From Polytrichum commune (taxonomy: Eukaryota > Streptophyta > Polytrichopsida > Polytrichales > Polytrichaceae), in assembly GCA_950295325.1 (NCBI GenBank), contig OX485803.1, positions 35,913,554 to 35,977,553 of the forward strand: 64,000 nucleotides of DNA, given 5' to 3'. The notes beneath the pieces are model-generated. The model ran no database searches, had not been told where the DNA came from, and was given only the letters and a program-made list of their open reading frames with translations. Position 1 is the stretch's first letter; each line of letters starts with the position of its first letter. A program made the translations under genes and the position numbers. Shown piece by piece: positions 1 to 11,340 of this stretch.

Positions 1-995
1 TGCTCAAGGCTTGTATCATTGTATATCATAACTCGAGGTGCTTCACCACATGCTGTAAGATGTATAAATCCTGTTAGTAATATCTACTGAAAAAAAGATG
101 CTACTAGCCTGCTTGTGGCCTCTTTCAAATCAATTGCTGAGAGTTATTTCTGTTCACCACCAAATATATGTTCACAAAGTAGGTATAATATCAGTGTTGT
201 ATATTTGTGCAATAGATCAATTGCACAAATTTTCTTAATGACCGACCAAAAAGCAAACTGCATATCTTCTATCCACAACCTTTTTGGCACCATTGAGGTC
301 CATAACTTCCTGTCATTGTTGCAAAAACTATGGAGAATGAAGTGTTGGCGTTTCCCACTAAATTGTCCAGTGGCAACATTATAGATTCAGCTACTGCATC
401 TAGTCATCTTTATCACTCAAAGTAATTGTAGGGTTTGAATCAATTCTCTGTGAACATTATTCTGAAAAAGAGGTGCTGTGAAACAAAGAGGAAACGATTG
501 CAAGGCTACAAATTCTAACATATTGGTAATCAGAAGGATTCTCGACTTGGTTTCACATGAGCAAAGCAGGTATTGCAACCCACTCGTTGACAAATCACAA
601 TACATCTGCTCAACAAATATGAGAAGGCAGTAAAGTACTCTTGCTTTGCAGTTTATCCAATGACATTTCCCCATCAGGTATGCGAGTGTTATTAGGATCA
701 TTATTTCGACTTCTCTATCTTTTATTGGTCACATTTATGTCTTCAAAATTGTTTTGTGTTACCAAATCTAACATGAAACACCAACAAAAACCAGACCTCC
801 TCTCAGTTAGTTATGCTTATGAGAAGTGCATGTTTGTTAATTCTTGAATTGAATACATAGGTCCTCCCAACTGTGCTCACTATTGAGTATGGAGTAGTTA
901 ATTAAATTTGAAGATGCAATCCAATCTCTTTTATGCATGTGCTTGTATGGTGTTTGTTCTTCAATCCTCACCTAACCACACACCAATCAAATATT
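1..995. other. No supported gene
   Basis: Short open frames occur on both strands but none has recognisable motifs, codon structure or splice continuity. I see nothing else here. Confidence 0.5.
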
Positions 996-1141
996 GTAGA
1001 GGCTCCCTATTCTGACACATATTAATTATTTTGCCCTCAAAATTTGCCACATGTCATGCTCACATTCACCAAGACCACTTGCATTGCACATGGAAACTAC
1101 ATTCCGGCACATGTAAAGATGGAATAGGGAGCCCTCTACCA
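996..1141. repeat. Small inverted-repeat (MITE-like) element
   Basis: The left edge reads tagaggctccctattc and the reverse complement of the right edge reads tagagggctccctattc, so about 16 bp match with one inserted base, separated by roughly 115 bp of non-coding DNA. This fits a miniature inverted-repeat element. No clear target duplication is visible, so the family is not assigned. Confidence 0.4.
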
Positions 1142-1190
1142 TATAGGTGTCTGATGAAGTAACCAAATAATACCCATATACCTTAATGCA

Positions 1191-3091
1191 TACTCCCTCC
1201 GTTTCATATCAAAAGTTACGTTTCACTAAATATGTGGGATTAAGGTCATTTTTCGCATTTTTAGCACGAAATTGTGTGCGTTGTATAGCTCTCACTAAGC
1301 ACTTTCTGGTGAGCTAGGGGTGTCCAAAAAAAAATCAATTTTTTTTAACACCAATTTCATTGGAAGCCCGTCATTTTGGGCGGATGGCACCGAAGCTCAT
1401 TTGCTAATGAGTAGTGAGGTTCAGACTCGTGCTCCTTAAGGTTTGTGTTTAGGGTTAGGGTTTTTGAGAAGAAACGGCATGGCGATGTCCATTTCTGATG
1501 AAATTGATGTTGACGGTGATGCTCACGGAGTGGAGATGGAGCCCATTGTGAACAACAAGAAAAAGCCCAACCTGGGTAATGAGAACCGCCAGTTGATCTA
1601 CCAGAAGTTGTTCGCCAAGCAGAGAGACGATGGATCGCTCCCGAAAGGTGGTTTACTCAATGTTGGCAAGGAGTTCGGTGTCACACGTCAATCCATCTCG
1701 CGAATCTGGAATCGTGGAAAGCAATCACTTGCGGCTGACGATCGGTCGGCCAACATATTGAATCGCAAGCAGAAGACGGTCGCAAGAAGAAAATCATCGA
1801 CATGGATCGGATTAAGGCGGTTATGCTAAGACAACGCGAAACTCTGCGGCCGTTAGCAGCTACGCTTGGCGACGTGTCATCCACGACCATTCATCGTCGC
1901 ATTAAGGACAAGAGTCTCAGATTCAAGAGCCTTTCCTCACCGATGCGAACAAGTTGGAGCGGTTGAAGTTTTGCCTGTCCATGTTGACGTACGACACCTT
2001 GCAGCACCGGGATTACGAGTTCGACAGCATGATGTGGCGTATTTGGACGAAAAGTGGTTCTAGGTGACGAGAACCCAGACCGGATACATCCTTGCGCTAG
2101 ACGAGACGGACCCTCATCGTACGTGCAAGAGCAAGCGCTTTATTGACAAGATCATGTTCCTCTGTGTTGTCGCGCGACCTCGATGGGATACAGTTCGGAA
2201 TCAATATTTCGACGGCAAGATCGGAATGTACCCATTCACTAGGTTTGAGAAGGCCAAGAGGGCTAGCCGCAATCGCCCAAGAGGGGCAGACGTGATCAAG
2301 CCGGTGGATGTCGATCGGGAAGTGTCGCGTCGGATGCTGATCGACAAGGTGCTCCCAGACATTCGTGCGAATTTCCCGAAAGGATGGGACAGGATGGGCC
2401 CTGAACAGGAGATTGAGCTTCATCAAGACAACGCGGCACCCCATGTTAATGGCGATGATGAAGAGCTCGCTCCTGAGCTCGTCAAGGACGGCATCAAGAT
2501 CGTGCTCGTCAATCAACCGCCGAATTCGTCTGACATGAACGTTGTAGACTTGGGATTCTTCCGCGCAATTCAATCGTTGCAACACACTCTGCCTCAAGAG
2601 GGGTGCGTTGGGATCATCAGTGCGACAACAAAGGCCTTCGAATTGATGTCAACGGACGCGTTGAACAATGTTTTTCTCACTTGGCAATCGTGCATGACTG
2701 AGGGTCGAACCACTATAAGATTCTACACATGGGAAAGGCAGCGTTGCAACGCAGGGGCGAACTTCCTCACACTTTGTGTTGTTTGGCAGAAATCGTTAGG
2801 AATGCTCATGAATTCGTTGAAGGCAACACGCCCGTTCATCATCATTGACGAATGATACACATAAAACCGTGTTGATGTTTGGGTTTAGGTTGAGTTCAAA
2901 TATCAATTGTTAAATAAGTGTAAATTGTTAGTTGATTGACTTGGTAGTTCATCAACAACAACATTTACATTGTTTATAGCAACATTCCAATTCGTTTGAC
3001 GAAGTTTGAAAGAAATTTCACCAAACGTATCTTTTGTTTCGTAACGCAAATTATGTCCAAACGTAACTTTTGATATGAAACGGAGGGAGTA
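1191..3091 (+). mobile_element. Plant mariner-like (Tc1/mariner, Stowaway-related) transposon
   Basis: Perfect 31-bp terminal inverted repeats begin ctccctccgtttcatatc at 1193 and end at 3089, each flanked by a TA dinucleotide (1191-1192 and 3090-3091). Both the sequence start and the TA duplication are typical of plant mariner-like elements and their Stowaway MITEs. The 1.9-kb interior holds a broken transposase gene in the plus orientation. The ends are perfect while the gene is broken, so the copy could only move with a transposase supplied from elsewhere. Confidence 0.9.
1479..2855 (+). pseudogene. Mariner-like transposase, frameshifted
   Basis: DDE transposase of the plant mariner type, now spread over several frames. 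The first segment (to about 1785) carries the N-terminal helix-turn-helix region with VGKEFGVTRQSISRIW. A second frame continues with the HTH/AT-hook-like part (RQRETLRPLAATLG), a third carries LERLKFCLSML, and the catalytic core resumes with YLDEKWF, where a TAG follows directly at 2061-2063. The core continues to 2855 with HQDNAAPH and NQPPNSSDMNVVDLGF, which contain the second and third catalytic aspartates. At least three frameshifts or stops separate these parts, so this copy cannot make an intact enzyme. The start shown is the ATG of GMAMSISDE; it is approximate. Confidence 0.85.
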
Positions 3092-3948
3092 CCCAACAAG
3101 CAATTTTATTATAATAACGATTTCACCTTAGCTGGAGGTAAGCTGCACAGTGCAAAATCCCTCACTTGGGACTTCTGCTTTAGAAGCCCCTCTGCATGGT
3201 GTTCATTTTCACATTCCCTCCTTTTCCTATAATTAGAAGTATACTAGAATCACAAATTTGAGGCTTCCACAGCATTCAGACTCCAGTCAAATACAATGTG
3301 CAAAAGCAATTTCACAAAGTGGTAAAAATTGGGTACCCAGTGCATTGCATCGAAGTAAGAAGAGGGTTTAGCAAATTCCACCCATCAACATCTAGAGGCT
3401 TATTGTTAATAAAAGTGGAGAAAACAAAGCTTGTACTCACAGAAGTTCTGTTAATGGTGTTATGTATGATTATCTACAACTAGATCTCTATGTCATACAG
3501 GGATTGCATAACAGGCAAATAGACAATGGTTAACATTGCGAGAGGTCCCAAACCAAGTCTCTGAATAGCACACTGTTCAGATGCCACTTGAATCCAATTT
3601 CACATTTGACCATTTGATTCTGAGCAACCCAATTTGGGTCTCCCCATTCCTTTAGCATTGAGATTGAACCTCCTGAGGCAATCAGAATTTTCAATGGTGA
3701 CAGAAACCTCCTCAATTTAGTCCTCAGACATGTTCCTCCAAAGCAGAAGTCTACTCACGTTCCAATTGTAAATTGTAATCCTAGAAGACTGCCACAAAAA
3801 GTTTAACACAATATATAAATGGGACACAAATGTGCATAAGAACCTCTACCAGTATAAGATGTTAAATGAAGTGCAGGCTTACCTTCCATGAAAGCAAAAC
3901 CAAACACTCCTTGAAGAGCTCATGCCAAGAATGTAACTAAAAGTGATG
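3092..3948. other. Intergenic, 3' flank of the MESD gene
   Basis: No supported coding region. It lies between the mariner right end and the stop codon of the minus-strand MESD-like gene and probably contains that gene's 3' untranslated region. Confidence 0.5.
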
Positions 3949-6572
3949 TCAAAGCTCCTCTTTGACAGATACATTCTCATCCTTTTCCTCTGCAGCCTTC
4001 TTCTCTGCGGCTTTCTGTGCCTTTTTCAATGCCTTCTTTTCTTCTTCAAGCTTCTCTACCACCACTTCCAAAGGTGGGTCACCTGGTCGTCTGAACGCCG
4101 CATTGCCAAGCTTAAATTCATAAGCCTCATCTTGGCTCAGGACAAAATCTTTCACCTGCTCGAACCATGCCCGCTCAGTATTCCAATGATAACACATGGG
4201 GAAGCAACAACTCCGAAGACAAAACATCTAACATAGAACTTTATTCAAGGGTTCATCGGATACGGCTTAACCCTTCAAGGTCCCAGAGGCCCATTCTGGG
4301 CCTTAAGGCATGGCACGGAGGTGTTAAAGGTTACTTAATGCTATTTTAAGCTGATGAGACCAAAATTTTCTGAGCCTACTTAATGGTACTCTTTATAGGC
4401 TACCCTCATACCTATGTAGAGCCTACACCCATCAACTGTGACTGGAATTGGGAGTAGGGCTAATTTTATCTAGGGTTCCAGACATAACCACATTCCTAAC
4501 TGGGGCAGAAAATCTCTTGGAGACGTCAGATTTTGTGAGACACTGTATTAAACTGCAAAGTTATGAGTGTGAATCTCTTGAGTTCACCAATGATCAATTT
4601 ACCTCAGTAGTGTCTTGCCCGTAACTGAGGATGAACATGATGGTGGCTCGATCAACAGCATAAATTTTGGCATTGATGGAGCCTGTTTTCAGCAGGTCAG
4701 TCCACTTCTCTGCTAACCTAGTAGACTCATCCTGCACAAGGCAGCCACCAAGGGTACAAAACAGATTAGCAATAGGAGGGATTGCAAAATCTGTAGTCAA
4801 TGATACTCAAACCCTAATCTTGGGGTACCATCCCATGGAGGAAATGCTTCATATATCTTGTTGATTTTAGAATGACCTCAGAAAGAGTCAATATTTGATT
4901 TCGAAATGGAGGGATTTATTTTGCACTCATTGTTTGTGAGATGCACCACAAAGAGTACCCTGTCATGCTTGACTCAAATCCACGCTGTACAGATAGACAA
5001 CTCACAAGATTTAGCGAAAGGAAACAAAAACAACGCTGTGATAATTTTAGAAAGTGAAGTATTCCTCAGCCACATGCCTTGCACTTGAGATTGCACCAGT
5101 GCAAACCAGAAGCCATCTTGAAGAAGGCTGTTCTCTTATGTATGAGCACACCTGCCTTCCATTTGTCAAGCATCTGCTGACCTACTTGGCAGTCACCTTC
5201 TTCACTACAGGCAACTATCCACATGTCGGTCCATATTCACATGCTCTTCCTCCATGCGGTTCACATGGTTAACGAACCGCCAACCATTTGTAGATTGTTC
5301 TTACTCATGAAAATGACCTCCATCTCACATTGTAATTCTTGACCCATAACCTTACATAGAAAAACAGGTAGGATAAAAGAAAGTTGGTGGGTTATTGGCT
5401 TGCAGTGTAAACTTGGGATTGCACTACTACAAAGGATAAATCACTCTTGATCTCTTTTAGGAATGCACATAATTGCCTTCCAATTCTTAAGCATCTAGGT
5501 GTTGTGGCGACTAACCTACTTGGGAGTCATTTTCCCTACTAGCTACGGACAACTAACACATGCCAAGTCAAGTCACATGCTCTTCCTCACAATGATTCAC
5601 ATGGATAAATTTTCCCCCTATCTAAAAAAACCTCATCTCAATCATTCCAGCGAGTCAAGAGAAAAGGACAATACAAAGTACATTATTATTTGCAATCGAG
5701 AGTGATTGGGCTTATATTTTTCACCCTAATGTCACCTTTGCCCCATAACTTGGCTACGCATAGAAAGAAAATGAAGTGCACAACATGAGGAGCTAGAATA
5801 CAAAGAGCAGGAGCAAAAGCCCCGTCTCAATTTCGGTAGATCCAGGCAGAATCACCAGCCCCACTACTTTGACCTATTATTCTTCACCCTAAGGTCACCC
5901 TTACCGATAACTGAGGTACGCGTAGAAAGAAAAATGATGTGCCACAACATGAGGAGCTAGAATACAAAGAACTGCTCTTCCTCACCGTGCTTCACATGGA
6001 AAAAAATGAACCGACGACCGATAGGACATTGATTTTTTCTTTCCCCCCCCCAAAAAAAATTAAAACACCCCATCTCAATTTCATCGAATCAAGGCAGAAA
6101 CACAGTAGAGTGATTGGACAAATTTTCCTTCAGACCTAAATTCACCCTTACACCATAACTTGGCTACGCATGGAAAGAAAACGCTGTGTATTCACAACGC
6201 CGGTAGCTGCTAGAACACAACGACATAAGTGGATTTACTCACCGGTTTGCGCTGGACGCCGAGGCGAAGCTTGACGAAACCCATGGAGGGCCCCGTTTGG
6301 CGCTTCATCATGTCCAGTTGGTACTGCACCAGGGCTTCGGGGTCTTCGGGAGGATCCGGCGGAGGCCCGTCCATGATCGGCCCCGACTTGGGCTTCCCCC
6401 ACGCCTTCCACTCCTCGTCCTCCTCGTTGTCCTCCACATCGTCCAGTTCATCGGGAATGTGGATCTTCGGAGCCCCAGTCACCACATGAATCCTCGACAC
6501 CACCAACACCAGTCCCAAGCACACCCACAGCCACACCTGCACCGACAATTTCGCCGACTTCATTGTGCCCAT
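3949..6572 (-). CDS. MESD: MESD/Boca-like LDL-receptor-family chaperone, three exons
   Basis: Exons are 6572-6243, 4731-4603 and 4155-3949 on the minus strand, joined at GT-AG junctions in phase 0, giving 221 aa (animal MESD is about 230 aa). Residues about 10-33 are a hydrophobic signal peptide. An acidic stretch (DDVEDNEEDEEWKAWGK) and MMKRQTGPSMGFVKLRLG follow in exon 1, AVDRATIMFILSYGQDTTE lies in exon 2, and FVLSQDEAYEF plus FRRPGDPPLEVVVEKLEEEK in exon 3. This is the family's order: a disordered start, the beta-alpha core and a lysine-rich helical tail. The protein ends in KEEL, an ER-retrieval-like tetrapeptide, so an ER-lumen folding role is likely. In animals the family assists beta-propeller/EGF modules of LDL-receptor relatives; the client here is unknown. 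Confidence 0.92.
5120..6225. repeat. Degenerate direct repeats inside MESD intron 1
   Basis: Two related sets of repeats fill much of the intron. One set shares tcacatgctcttcctc followed by ttcacatgg (about 5240 and 5570, with a shorter version at 5972). The other shares ttggctacgc, a tagaaagaaaatga-like stretch and catgaggagctagaatacaaa (about 5710-5810 and 5877-5970, with a third diverged copy at 6130-6225 next to exon 1). The pattern suggests repeated segmental duplication of intron sequence. Confidence 0.6.
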
Positions 6573-7833
6573 CTACTTGCTACCAAAACCCCTGCATCTA
6601 AGCTCACCCGGACAAGAACGAAATCAAGCACAAGAGCCGCGAACCGAACCGACTTGGAAGGCTTCTAAGTTAAGTTACACGAGGAGTGGATCGCGCATTT
6701 CGGAGTTTGCGACCTCCGAAAGAGCAAGCGATGGCACTTGCGCGATGAAAAAAATGGGGAAATGCTTGACGGAAGATTGGAATTAGGATTTTATGTGAAG
6801 CTCCCCAATGATTGAGGAGATGCGTGTGATGGAATGTTCTAGTCAGCACAACGCAATGATGAAAGAGACTAAGCTTAATAAGTGAGAGTGAGGGGTGGGA
6901 AGAATGGCCTAGAACTACGCACCGAATTGAGGTGGAGTATCGCATGTACGCCTCATGTAGATCTCGGGACTTCATTCGAATCGAGATCTAGGGACGTGTG
7001 TAGATGTGAGGAACAAGGGTGCTTTCGAAGGTTTTGAGTATTTCCCTCGCTAACCTTAAGCGTTGACTTTGGGCTTTGAGTGTTTTCCGCGTTGACATTT
7101 GAAAGGAGTGTTCTCTCTTTAGTTTAAGTCACTTCTTCGATGCAATCTACAATAATAAGTCGGGTATTCGCCTCTGCCTCAGTACTAAGATAGAGGAGAA
7201 TACCTTTATTAATGTTTGAGCATGTTAGCAATTACGAATCAAGGCCAAAGAATTTGAAATCGGTGACATTGGAATTGAGGAAGGTGTTGATCTAGGTTTC
7301 AAAATCAAAGATTCTTTACTTCCTAATGTGGTGTTATAGGGGGGGGAACTCTTTTATCATTCAATATTGTATACGTGGACAACATCGTCAACAAAATCTA
7401 CATGGGTCATTTGCCAATGAAAACCAAGTTTAATGTCAATATTGGTTGTGTCGTGTCTCTAAAGTGGTCACATGTATGATAAAATGTTGTCGAATTGTTT
7501 TTTCAATATAGAACACCCATAATACAAGTTGGTTGGCACCTCACAACCACATGCCACCTCCTGATTTGCCCACCTTGGGCACAACAATCAAGCATGTAAT
7601 AACTCAGTGAATAAAAACGCCGATTAAGAAGCATAAATAAGTATCCAATTAAGAAAGCTAACCGAAATAGCCTCATCTCTACCTTAGTGAACGCCTTCTC
7701 AAAACCAATCTTCATTAAGGAAATCTTCAATTTGTCTAGTCAAGTTTCACACCTTATACCCCAAATGTAATAAAATAAGGTTATGTATATATATAAAATG
7801 TTAAGGCAATGCTTATAATGTAGAGCTTAGAGA
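6573..7833. other. Upstream flank of MESD and intergenic DNA
   Basis: It must contain the promoter of the minus-strand MESD gene just above 6572, but no TATA box or other element stands out. No gene is supported. Confidence 0.4.
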
Positions 7834-8065
7834 GAGAAAAACTTCGGTCTCCGGAGGAGACCGACGTGAATTAAGTGTCTGTTCGATCCACCCCCAATTC
7901 GATGCCCACAGGACAAAGGTATGGAAGTAAGGATCTACTCCCCCCTTTCGAGAGTAGACACTATAGTCACAAGTAACCCATGTCCTGTGGACATCGGGTT
8001 GTTGGCATTACGAACAGACACTCTATTCACGCCGGCCCTTCAAAGGGACCGGAGTTTCTATCTAT
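7834..8065. repeat. Foldback element with long imperfect arms
   Basis: The left arm contains gtgaattaagtgtctgttcg and, further in, gatgcccacaggaca. The right arm contains their near-complements (cgaacagacactctattcac and tgtcctgtggacatc). A small inner hairpin, tctactc with gagtaga, sits in the middle. The outer parts (cggtctccgg against the complement of ccggag) also pair loosely. Arms are about 90 bp each. It may be a non-autonomous foldback or MITE; no coding sequence or target duplication is evident. Confidence 0.6.
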
Positions 8066-8205
8066 CTATCACAAGTAACCAATAACAAGGACCAAAATGG
8101 TTAGTTTTTAGGTTTTATTAATATGAGTTTGGTCACCGAGTCCCTAGCTCATTATTGGTTGATTGAATGGAGTACCTTTAGTTATTAAAGCTTTTTTAGC
8201 TTTAA

Positions 8206-9011
8206 CTATGGGGGGTCTAGTGTTTGGGGTAGCGGTCGGTGGTTTTCTATTCTTCTTTTGTGGAGGAGGATAGACATGGCATATTTTATAGCGATAGTAT
8301 TGATGTTTTTAAAGGTATTTTTAATGGTAGGCATAGGTATTTTGAAATTATTTTTGAGTGATTTCATTGATGGAATGTGTGTAGTGGCTCTAGCGCCTAC
8401 AGTTATGATAATAAGGGGATCGACTTTCCATCCTCTAGCAACAATACTAGCGATTAATGGTCTATATTTGCTATTTTTTGCTTGGAGTGTTTCTGGTGAG
8501 AATCTGTCATTGCAGTATGTAAATTCAATAAATTGTATGGTGAGGTTGGGGTCTATGTCTATGGGGGGGTCATTTTGGTATGGTAAACCTTTAACACAAA
8601 GGATGTCAGGTCTAAATCTTGAGTTACAATGGCATCTTTGTGCACCACATGTGCAAGGAAGTAGCCAATTGGGAACGGTGTTTTCTTGGGGTTTATTATT
8701 GAAGGTGCCAGCATTCATGAGAATATAACATCGAGATTTTTCAGATGAGATTAGTAGTTTCCTAATTTCCCATAATGCTTTGTTGTGTCTTTTGACGTGA
8801 AGTGAGTGTATATGTTGTTGTTTACACGTAAGTAATACATGTAACCATGTATCCGGTTCGTATGAATTGCAAATGGGGCACGTAATAGAGGGATATCTTT
8901 GCCTACCGAAGAACATTTGTTTTCTAGCATTGCCCATATAAGTTCCCGTACGGAATTTGATGAGGCATGATTTTTGTTTATCTGTGATTGCCAGGTTTTC
9001 CCAAAAATCAT
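8206..9011 (-). pseudogene. LINE C-terminal CCHC zinc motif and restriction-like endonuclease domain
   Basis: In the main frame (8937-8206) CPICNSYEPDTWLHVLLTC gives a C-x2-C-x9-H-x4-C motif like that preceding the endonuclease of R2 elements. It is followed by FRPDILCV, an acidic residue in IEFTY, and KNSKYRPLI, matching the R/K-PD...E...K-x2-KY pattern of R2-type restriction-like endonucleases. A short upstream piece of the same protein is in another frame (9011-8751). In R2-like elements this nuclease nicks the target DNA to prime reverse transcription. The assignment rests on motif order and was not tested by profile search. Confidence 0.65.
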
Positions 9012-9045
9012 TAGAAAATTCTTTGTCTATATCTACATTTCTTGT

Positions 9046-9879
9046 TCATTTATAAGTGTTAGGAGTTTGTATGGCCATGTTTTCTAAGTTATTTTCTCTA
9101 TCGTATTTTATAATTTGTTTTTCTAAGAATCTAACTAGGCCTTTGTCATGAACGTCCATCATTGAGGCCCAGATGTCCTTTTGGTAATAGTATGAGGTGG
9201 CATGGGCATGTTCATATGAATGAGTGGCAATTTTGTGTTCTAATTCTAGACCTTCTTTTGCCAATTTATCTGCTTGTTCGTTGCCGTCAATATTGACGTG
9301 TGCTCTGACTTTGTATAATGTAATTGGTTGTGTCCGGTTTTGTAGTTGTTATACCATGGTGGCAAATGTGATTTGGTCGGGGTGGCTATTTTGAAGTGTG
9401 CGGTGTTTAATTTGTGTGTAAAGTAAGTATAATACGTTTAGACTATCGGTAAATATGTATGTGGGTTCGTTTGGGTATTGTGTATTGATAATTCTTAGTG
9501 TTTTGTGTATAGCTATCATTTCTGCTCGTAATATGTTTTAGTGCCCATGAAGTCTTTTGGGGATATTGAGGCCTTTGGGGCTATAGATACCATATCTAGC
9601 TCTTTCTCTTCTCCATTCTCCAGGGTTGATTTCTTTGGGATTCATAAAGGAGCCATCAGTATAGTAGTTGAATTGAGGGTGGAATTTTAGTGGTAAGTTT
9701 GTTTGGTAGTTTGGGAGTTGTGGGATAGGTATGTTATTGTTTGCGGGTGCGTTTGGATAGTTTAATTTAGACCATTTTTTGCTAGGATTAACGGCGGTAT
9801 TTAAAGGGGTGGGTGGTGCAATTTGTATATGGATTTGTAATATTTGGAGATTATTTACTATATCAGTGAGTTGATTCAT
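9046..9879 (-). pseudogene. LINE RNase H domain, interrupted by stops
   Basis: The RNase HI signature can be followed through one frame with two nonsense codons: YYTDGSFM (first catalytic Asp), AEMIAIHKTL (Glu), FTDSLNVLYL (second Asp) and then HVNIDGNEQADKLAKEG (the C-terminal region with the last acidic residue). It lies between RT and the C-terminal endonuclease, as in LINEs that encode their own RNase H. Stops at about 9540 and 9350 make it non-functional here. Confidence 0.8.
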
Positions 9880-11340
9880 TTGCTCGTAGGTACCAATGTT
9901 GTTGTTTTGGTGGTGAATGCAGAATATTCGTAATGTTGATAATTCTTTTATTATAATATTGAGTTCAGGGGGTATTGTGGGTTCTTTGTATGTGATGGTA
10001 TCTGCGGCAAAGTGGGCAATGATGTGTGTGTCCGGGAATGGGCCGGTGTATGGGTTAAAATTGTGGTACCATTCAATATCCTAGGAAATGAGTATAGTGA
10101 TTGTATTTGGGACATTTTGGCCGCCATGCGGGCCCAGTAAATAGCTTGTTGTAAATCTGTTGCATTATGGGGGTGAGCGTAACCAATTCCCTTTCATTTT
10201 TGGTCAAACGTTTTTCATAGGGATCCAAATATTATGTCCCGTGAGAATGGTGAGTAGAATTGGGTGAATTGTGTAGGGCATTTAACTGGGGATGAGAGTA
10301 CGAGTAATTGATATTGAATGATGTTATTAGGAAATCCAATATTGAAGTTGGTATTGTGTATTGGGCACGTTTAAGTGGGTCATTTTTTGGAATACAATAT
10401 TTATATCTTTAGTATAGCCAAACAATTTCAGTTTCAAATGATTGGGTAGGTGGTTCTAAGCCGTGTGGGGTATTTTTTGTTTGTTGGTATTGTTTCCATA
10501 GCCATAGTAGTTTAGTTTTTGGGATGGTGATGAGGTGCCGGCCATTGTCTTCGTATATATGAGCAACATTAAATTGTGTTTGGATAGTGTTAGTATTTGT
10601 TTCGATGTCACTTTTTGGATTACATTCATTAATAGAAATATGTGCCAGTGGGATTATTGTGGCAGGGGTAACGTATCTAGTATATTTTTGTTGTTTTGTG
10701 GAGAAGTAGGCATTGATAATGTTTGAGAAGTGTTTATGTTGCCTTTTCGTATAAAATTGGGTAAGTAGTTCAGTGTTGTGGTAACTAGTATTGGCATCAC
10801 AATAAAAGAATAAATCTCTTTGGGTGCGCCATTTGTTGTATGTGTTATTATTTGGTGTAGTCCATTGGCATAGGTATGATGTGTCTTTTCTTTTTATCTC
10901 ATTAGGATCGATGAATTGTCATTGTTTGCGATTGAGTATTATGTGTGTGGGAAATTGTTGGGGGTTTTTAAGTATATTATTGGGAGGGGGGGTAAGTGGG
11001 GGATGGGAGGGTTCGGGGGGTGTATAGGGGGGGGGGTTGGGTGTTGAGGGAGGATGATGTGGTTTATTATTGTGTAGTCATTTTTTAGGGTTCGTGAGGG
11101 GCAGTGGTGTTGGCATGGCAGGTGGCATTTTTGGTGACAGGGACAGTGACAAAATAATTGATTAGCGATGTTTAATGCATTTTTGATGAATTTTGTAGGC
11201 TTGGAGTGGTATATTTTAAAGTCGTCAGGATTCATTAGGCAGGGTTATTTGTTCTAATTTTATTATATTGTGTAATAAGAGTTTTTGTAGTAATTTAAGT
11301 GAAGTATTGGAATTTAGGCCATGTAGATTTTGTGTTTCTT
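9880..11340 (-). other. Degraded LINE sequence between RT and RNase H
   Basis: GT-rich on the plus strand like the rest of the LINE. No continuous frame remains. It includes a proline-rich minus-strand stretch near 10940-11235 caused by a G-rich tract, which is not convincing as a gene. Confidence 0.5.

Noticed and set aside
6229-6668. Plus-strand open frames over MESD exon 1
   Set aside because: Antisense shadows of a GC-rich exon whose minus-strand product is clearly recognisable.
8258-8728. Plus-strand 156-aa hydrophobic open frame
   Set aside because: Its complement encodes the LINE endonuclease domain with CCHC and RPD motifs; the hydrophobic look comes from the T/G-rich strand.
10939-11235. 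Proline-rich minus-strand open frame
   Set aside because: Produced by G-rich runs in LINE-derived DNA; no domain or conservation evident.
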